Shown: positions 60,430 through 64,000 of the stretch, in pieces
Layout of the letters: each line of letters begins with the position of its first letter
How positions within the stretch are numbered: the stretch's first letter is position 1
Notes under the pieces: generated by a model
What the model was told of the DNA's origin: nothing
Seen by the model: the letters and a program-made list of their open reading frames with translations, nothing else
Databases searched by the model: none
NCBI RefSeq assembly: GCF_014205225.1
Contig: NZ_JACHNB010000001.1
Span: forward strand, 9,529,501-9,593,500
Length of the DNA stretch: 64,000 bases
Direction: 5' to 3'
Source: Actinoplanes octamycinicus
GTDB lineage: Bacteria > Actinomycetota > Actinomycetes > Mycobacteriales > Micromonosporaceae
Made by a program: the position numbers and the translations under genes

Positions 60430-61950
60430 ATGGTCCCCAGGAGCGGCGCGGCAGGCATGTCGCCCGAGTCGGTCGACGCCGCACCCCACGGCGCCGGCCC
60501 CACCGATGACCGGCCGACCACCCGGGCCGAGGCCGCGACCTGGTGGGAGCTGCGCGATGAGCTGAGCGAGCAGATCCTGGGCCTGCGCCGCGACACCGGC
60601 GAAGCCGAGCTGGGCTTCGACGACTACGTGCTGCGGGCGCCGGAGCAGACCGACTCGGACCCGGGACCCGCCGGCCCCGCCGGCGCCGCTCGCCACGAGT
60701 CACCGCGCACCGCGCCGCCCGACCGGCACCTGGCCGCACCGGACGACATCGACCACCTGCAGCCGCCGGGCGCCCGGGTCGCGTTGTGGCGCGGCCGGCG
60801 CGGCCTGTCCCAGATGACCGTCGCCCACCGGCTGAACCGGGCTCTCGCCTGGGTCATCGCCGTGGAGCAGGACCTCGACCGGCTGGACACGATCGAGGCC
60901 GCCCGGGACGTCGCCGACGTGCTGCGGATGGACCTCCCGCTGCTGATGGGCCGCGACCCGCACGGCCCGCCGGATCCCGGCTTCATCGACGAGGACACCG
61001 TCGAACAGCTCCACGCGGCGCTGGAGGTCTCCAGCGATCCGCTGCGCCTCTTCCCCACCGGGACCCGGCCGCTCGCGCTGGTCGAGATGGCCGTGACGCT
61101 GCGCGCCACCTGGCAGGCCCTGCAACGCGCGGAGTACGCCCGGGTGATGCGGGCCCTGCCCCGGCTCCTGCGGGACGCCGCCATCTCGGACGGCGCGCGC
61201 GCCGCGGGCCACGACGGCGCTGAGGCAGCGCGGCTGCTCAGCCAGACCTACCAGATCGCGTCCGCGGTGCTGGTCAAGGCCGGCCTGTACGAGCTGGCCC
61301 GGCTGGCCGCTGACCGGGCGTTCGAGGCCGCCGGCCGAGGCGAGGACCCCTTGCTTCTGGGTACGTCCGCCGGGTGCGGCGCCGCGGTGCTGATGGCGCT
61401 GGGCCGCCCCGCCCCGGCGCTGGAGCTGAGCGTGCTGGCCGCCGACAGCATCCGCCGGTCGCACCAGGCGGGAGTCAGCTCGCTGTCGGTGCGTGGCCTG
61501 CTGCTGGCGCAGGGCGCCCTGGCAGCGGCCCGGACCGGCGACGAAGCGCGGGCGGAGGACCTCCTGACCACCGCCGACACGTTGGCCGGCATGGTCTGCC
61601 CCGACGCCAACTACTACTGGACCGCCTACAACCGCGCCGCCGTCCACCTGCGGCGCCTGGCGATAGCCGTCGAGCTGGGCCGGGAGCCTCCGGCCGCCGA
61701 CCCGTCCCGGCTGGCCACCGCGACGCCCGAACAACGCGCGACCTACCACGTGACGCTGGCCCGGGCCCACCTGCAGACCGGCCACCTGGACCGCGCCGCG
61801 GACGCCCTCCTGGCCAGCACCGGGCCGGCCCCGGACGAACTCCTGACCCCGCTGAGCCAGACCATCCTGACCGACGTCCTACGCCAGTCGCACCGCGCCG
61901 GCACCCCGGTGCCACCTCGCCTCGAACGGCTGCTGGCCCCCGGCCGATAG
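60430..61950 (+). CDS. XRE-type helix-turn-helix regulator with TPR C-terminus
   Basis: This protein of about 506 aa has an XRE domain near the middle (ARVALWRGRRGLSQMTVAHR, LNRALAWVIAVEQDLDRL) and a C-terminal helical repeat region (YELARLAADRAFEAAGRGED, VTLARAHLQTGHLDRAADAL). This layout is common in Streptomyces and Actinoplanes developmental regulators. The start is unclear; ATG 60430 follows a GGGGTGG, and ATG 60457 or an upstream TTG at 60301 are alternatives. Target genes are unknown. Confidence 0.72.
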   Translation: MVPRSGAAGMSPESVDAAPHGAGPTDDRPTTRAEAATWWELRDELSEQILGLRRDTGEAELGFDDYVLRAPEQTDSDPGPAGPAGAARHESPRTAPPDRHLAAPDDIDHLQPPGARVALWRGRRGLSQMTVAHRLNRALAWVIAVEQDLDRLDTIEAARDVADVLRMDLPLLMGRDPHGPPDPGFIDEDTVEQLHAALEVSSDPLRLFPTGTRPLALVEMAVTLRATWQALQRAEYARVMRALPRLLRDAAISDGARAAGHDGAEAARLLSQTYQIASAVLVKAGLYELARLAADRAFEAAGRGEDPLLLGTSAGCGAAVLMALGRPAPALELSVLAADSIRRSHQAGVSSLSVRGLLLAQGALAAARTGDEARAEDLLTTADTLAGMVCPDANYYWTAYNRAAVHLRRLAIAVELGREPPAADPSRLATATPEQRATYHVTLARAHLQTGHLDRAADALLASTGPAPDELLTPLSQTILTDVLRQSHRAGTPVPPRLERLLAPGR

Positions 61951-61960
61951 CCGGCCCCGG

Positions 61961-62311
61961 TCAGCCGTCGGTCTCGACGTACAGGCAGAACGGGTGGCCG
62001 TCCGGGTCGAGGCAGACGCGGACGTCGTCCTGCGGCTGGAACTCCGCGACGGTCGCGCCCAGTTCCACCGCCCGGGTGACGGCGGCCGGCAGATCGTCGA
62101 CCTGGATGTCCAGGTGCATCTGCATCTGGGGGTGGCCGGGCCGCGCGGGCCACGCCGGCGGCGCGTAGTCCGGCTCGGCGTGGAAGGAGAGGCCGGGCAG
62201 CTCCACCCAGCCCTCCGACTGCTCGGTGATCGGGAGGCCGAGCAGCCGCGCATAGAAGTCGGCCAGCCGTCGCGGGTCCGGGGAACTGATCGTCGTCGCC
62301 ACCAGCTTCAT
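61961..62311 (-). CDS. VOC (glyoxalase-like) protein
   Basis: This 116-aa single VOC domain contains LVATTISSPDPRRLADFYAR, WVELPGLSFHAEPDYAPP, MQMHLDIQVDDLPAAVTRAV and VRVCLDPDGHPFCLYVE. It is convergent with the XRE-TPR gene, with only 10 bases between the stops. The actual reaction is unknown. Confidence 0.8.
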   Translation of the reverse strand: MKLVATTISSPDPRRLADFYARLLGLPITEQSEGWVELPGLSFHAEPDYAPPAWPARPGHPQMQMHLDIQVDDLPAAVTRAVELGATVAEFQPQDDVRVCLDPDGHPFCLYVETDG

Positions 62312-62817
62312 CGCCTCACCGTAACCGGCTGGAACGTGCGGAAACCGGGGCTCGGGGCGTACCGGAAGCAGCTCGTATCGATCGGGACCTGAGCAGCATG
62401 CCGCGTGAGGGGACGACCTCCCACGATCGCTCAGTCACGCGCGGACGGCACGCGGATCAGCCGGTCCGTCTCCTCGGCTTCGTCACCGTCGGTGAGCAGA
62501 TGTTTTCGCAGGTCGTCGTCGAGCGGCGCGCACAGCAGGCCCTGACGGATCGACGTGGATGCCCGCGTAGGCGGGCGAACGGGCAGGTCAACACGGGTGT
62601 TCGCCCGATCGGCCCGGGGGCTGCGGGTTGGGTAGGCTGGAGTCGGACGATGTTCTGCGAGGCGAGCGCGCTCCGGGCGTACGTCAAGAAGATCTTCTTC
62701 AAGATTTTTCGGTACGGCCGCAGCGCCCGCAGGTCGCGTGGGTGCCCCAGGTTCGCCGGTCGGGGCGGCGGTGGGCACAATGGGAGGGTTGTTGGCCCGG
62801 GGACATCAGGAGGAACG
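62312..62817. other. Long intergenic region before cmk, no gene supported
   Basis: These 506 bases separate the VOC gene from cmk. Short open frames on both strands are Arg/Pro-rich and lack family signatures. A locally AT-rich spot at 62686-62699 contains the perfect palindrome AAGAAGATCTTCTT. The end of the region holds the cmk ribosome site AGGAGGA at 62808-62814. Part of it may be a promoter or leader for cmk-der. Confidence 0.5.
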
Positions 62818-63498
62818 GTGGCGCTAGAAGTACGGCCCACGAAGTGCGTCGTGGCGGTCGACGGCCCATCGGGCTCCGGCAAATCCACTGTTTCCCGGCG
62901 TCTGGCGACCGCGGTCGACGGCGTCTACCTGGACACCGGCGCGATGTACCGCGCGGTGACCTGGGCCGTGTTGCAGGCCGGCGTGGACCTGGCCGACCAG
63001 GACGCGATCGCGAAGATCGTGCTGGAGACCGAGCTGTCCATCGGCACCGACCCGGCCGCGCCGCACTTCGCCGCGAACGGGACGAATGTCGACGCGCCGA
63101 TCCGCGGCCAGGAGGTGACCGGCGCCGTGTCCGCCGTCGCCGCCGTGCCCGCGGTCCGCAAGCACCTGGTCGCCCTGCAGCAGGCGATCATCTCGTCGCA
63201 CCCGCGGATCATCGTCGAGGGCCGCGACATCGCCTCGGTGGTCGCCCCGGACGCCGACCTCAAGGTCTACCTGACCGCCTCGGCCGCCGCCCGCGCCGCG
63301 CGACGCAGCGCCGAGGACGCCACCGAGGTGGCCGCCACCGAAGCGGACCTGGCACGCCGCGACAAGCTGGACAGCACCCGCGCCACCGACCCGCTGCGCC
63401 AGGCCTCCGACGCCATCGAGGTGGACACCACCGGGATGGGCATCGACGAGGTCGTGCAGCACCTCCTAAGTCTGCTCGACAGCAAGGTAAGTAAGTGA
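62818..63498 (+). CDS. cmk: Cytidylate kinase
   Basis: This 226-aa P-loop kinase begins at GTG 62818, with AGGAGGA upstream. It has Walker [35 protein letters not shown], and [20 protein letters not shown], all conserved in bacterial Cmk. It phosphorylates CMP and dCMP to the diphosphates. Its stop overlaps the der start (GTGA), the usual actinobacterial cmk-der pair. Confidence 0.96.
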   Translation: MALEVRPTKCVVAVDGPSGSGKSTVSRRLATAVDGVYLDTGAMYRAVTWAVLQAGVDLADQDAIAKIVLETELSIGTDPAAPHFAANGTNVDAPIRGQEVTGAVSAVAAVPAVRKHLVALQQAIISSHPRIIVEGRDIASVVAPDADLKVYLTASAAARAARRSAEDATEVAATEADLARRDKLDSTRATDPLRQASDAIEVDTTGMGIDEVVQHLLSLLDSKVSK

Positions 63499-64000
63499 CT
63501 GAGCTTCCCGCCGGCCTCGATCTCAACGACTTCGAGGGCGGGTTCGATTTCTCCGCTTCTTCCGAGGACCCGTCCTCGGAGGACTCCTTCTCTGGCCCGG
63601 TGCCGGTTGTCGCCGTCGTCGGGCGGCCCAACGTCGGCAAGTCGACGCTGGTCAACCGCATCATCGGGCGCCGCCAGGCGGTCGTCGAGGACGTCGCCGG
63701 GGTGACCCGGGACCGGGTTCCCTACGACGCGCAGTGGAACGGGCGGCGGTTCACCGTCGTCGACACCGGCGGCTGGGAGCCGGACGCCAAGGACCGGGCG
63801 GCGGCGATCGCGGCGCAGGCCGAGATCGCGGTGCAGACCGCCGACGTGGTGATCTTCGTCGTGGACGTCACGGTGGGCGCCACCGACGTCGACGAGGCCG
63901 CGGTCAAGATGCTGCGGCGCAGCAAGAAACCGGTCATCCTGATCGCCAACAAGGCCGACAACCAGAACCTCGAGCTGGAGGCCGTGTCGCTGTGGTCGCT
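63495..64000 (+). CDS. der: GTPase Der (EngA), 3' truncated by window edge
   Basis: The 168 visible residues begin at a GTG overlapping the cmk stop. After an acidic N-terminal tail ([16 protein letters not shown]) comes the first G domain: G1 GRPNVGKS, G2 Thr in GVTRDR, G3 DTGGWE, and G4 NKAD just before the end. Der is a double-GTPase needed for 50S ribosome maturation. The second G domain and KH-like domain lie beyond the window. Confidence 0.95.
   Translation, partial: MTELPAGLDLNDFEGGFDFSASSEDPSSEDSFSGPVPVVAVVGRPNVGKSTLVNRIIGRRQAVVEDVAGVTRDRVPYDAQWNGRRFTVVDTGGWEPDAKDRAAAIAAQAEIAVQTADVVIFVVDVTVGATDVDEAAVKMLRRSKKPVILIANKADNQNLELEAVSLWS

Noticed and set aside
62686..62699. Perfect palindrome AAGAAGATCTTCTT as an operator
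   Set aside because: It is a single copy, far (about 120 bases) from the cmk start, in a locally AT-rich spot. No regulator gene is adjacent, so it is listed only as sequence content.
62398..62817. Long N-terminal extension of cmk
   Set aside because: The extension is basic and lacks conservation signals. GTG 62818 with AGGAGGA gives the normal Cmk length and start.

Overview
The window is very GC-rich DNA in which genes are packed with 4-bp start/stop overlaps (ATGA, GTGA). GTG starts are common. The gene content is that of a filamentous, sterol-degrading actinobacterium. The cmk-der pair, a GlxA-like copper radical oxidase, the Excalibur and XRE-TPR proteins and the IS1182-type element suggest Micromonosporaceae (Actinoplanes-like). 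That taxonomic placement is inference from gene content only.

Bases 1 to about 42,800 are dominated by an aerobic sterol (cholesterol/phytosterol) catabolic region, colinear in blocks with the Mycobacterium tuberculosis Rv35xx cluster. Side-chain removal: DUF35 protein-ltp4-ltp3 (1-2716), cyp125 and fadA5 (3490-5896), and ltp2-chsH2/H1-chsE2-chsE1 (36346-40796). Ring A/B opening and meta-cleavage: hsaA-D-C-B, kshA-x-kshB, hsaF-G-E with a second flavoprotein, and kstD (20922-32552). C/D-ring (HIP) degradation: ipdF-fadE30 divergent from fadD3-ech-fadE31-fadE32-fadE33 (9020-16376). The regulator gene kstR lies at 40897. I found four sites that fit TnnAACnnGTTnnA (24398, 30916, 40805, 42078) and two one-mismatch sites (4710, 4751). 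There is one perfect KstR2-type site (10986). Together these account for nearly all the catabolic operons. kstR2 itself, ipdAB/ipdC, echA20, fadA6, fadD17/19 and mce4 are not in the window.

The sterol blocks are interrupted by unrelated genes: DinB; TetR with membrane proteins (6221-9016); a macrolide glycosyltransferase with TetR (17113-18991); an IS1182-family element (19033-20839); and FAD monooxygenase with TetR (32932-34783). There is also debris: an IS5-type transposase tail at 2713, a doubly frameshifted gene at 16697, an MDR oxidoreductase scrap at 44683 and a glycosidase-like scrap at 52025.

From 43,000 on the window holds pdxY, MarR, a secreted Het-C/CinY-like protein, a secreted ricin-lectin/beta-helix protein behind a LacI-type operator, a 901-aa LuxR/NB-ARC regulator, and VOC proteins. 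A compact cell-surface glycan locus follows at 52725-60288: two GT2 enzymes, a GT39-type membrane protein, a GT2-GtrA fusion, a GlxA-like copper radical oxidase and an Excalibur protein. The window ends with an XRE-TPR regulator, a VOC protein, cmk and the 5' part of der. No rRNA, tRNA or CRISPR array was recognised.
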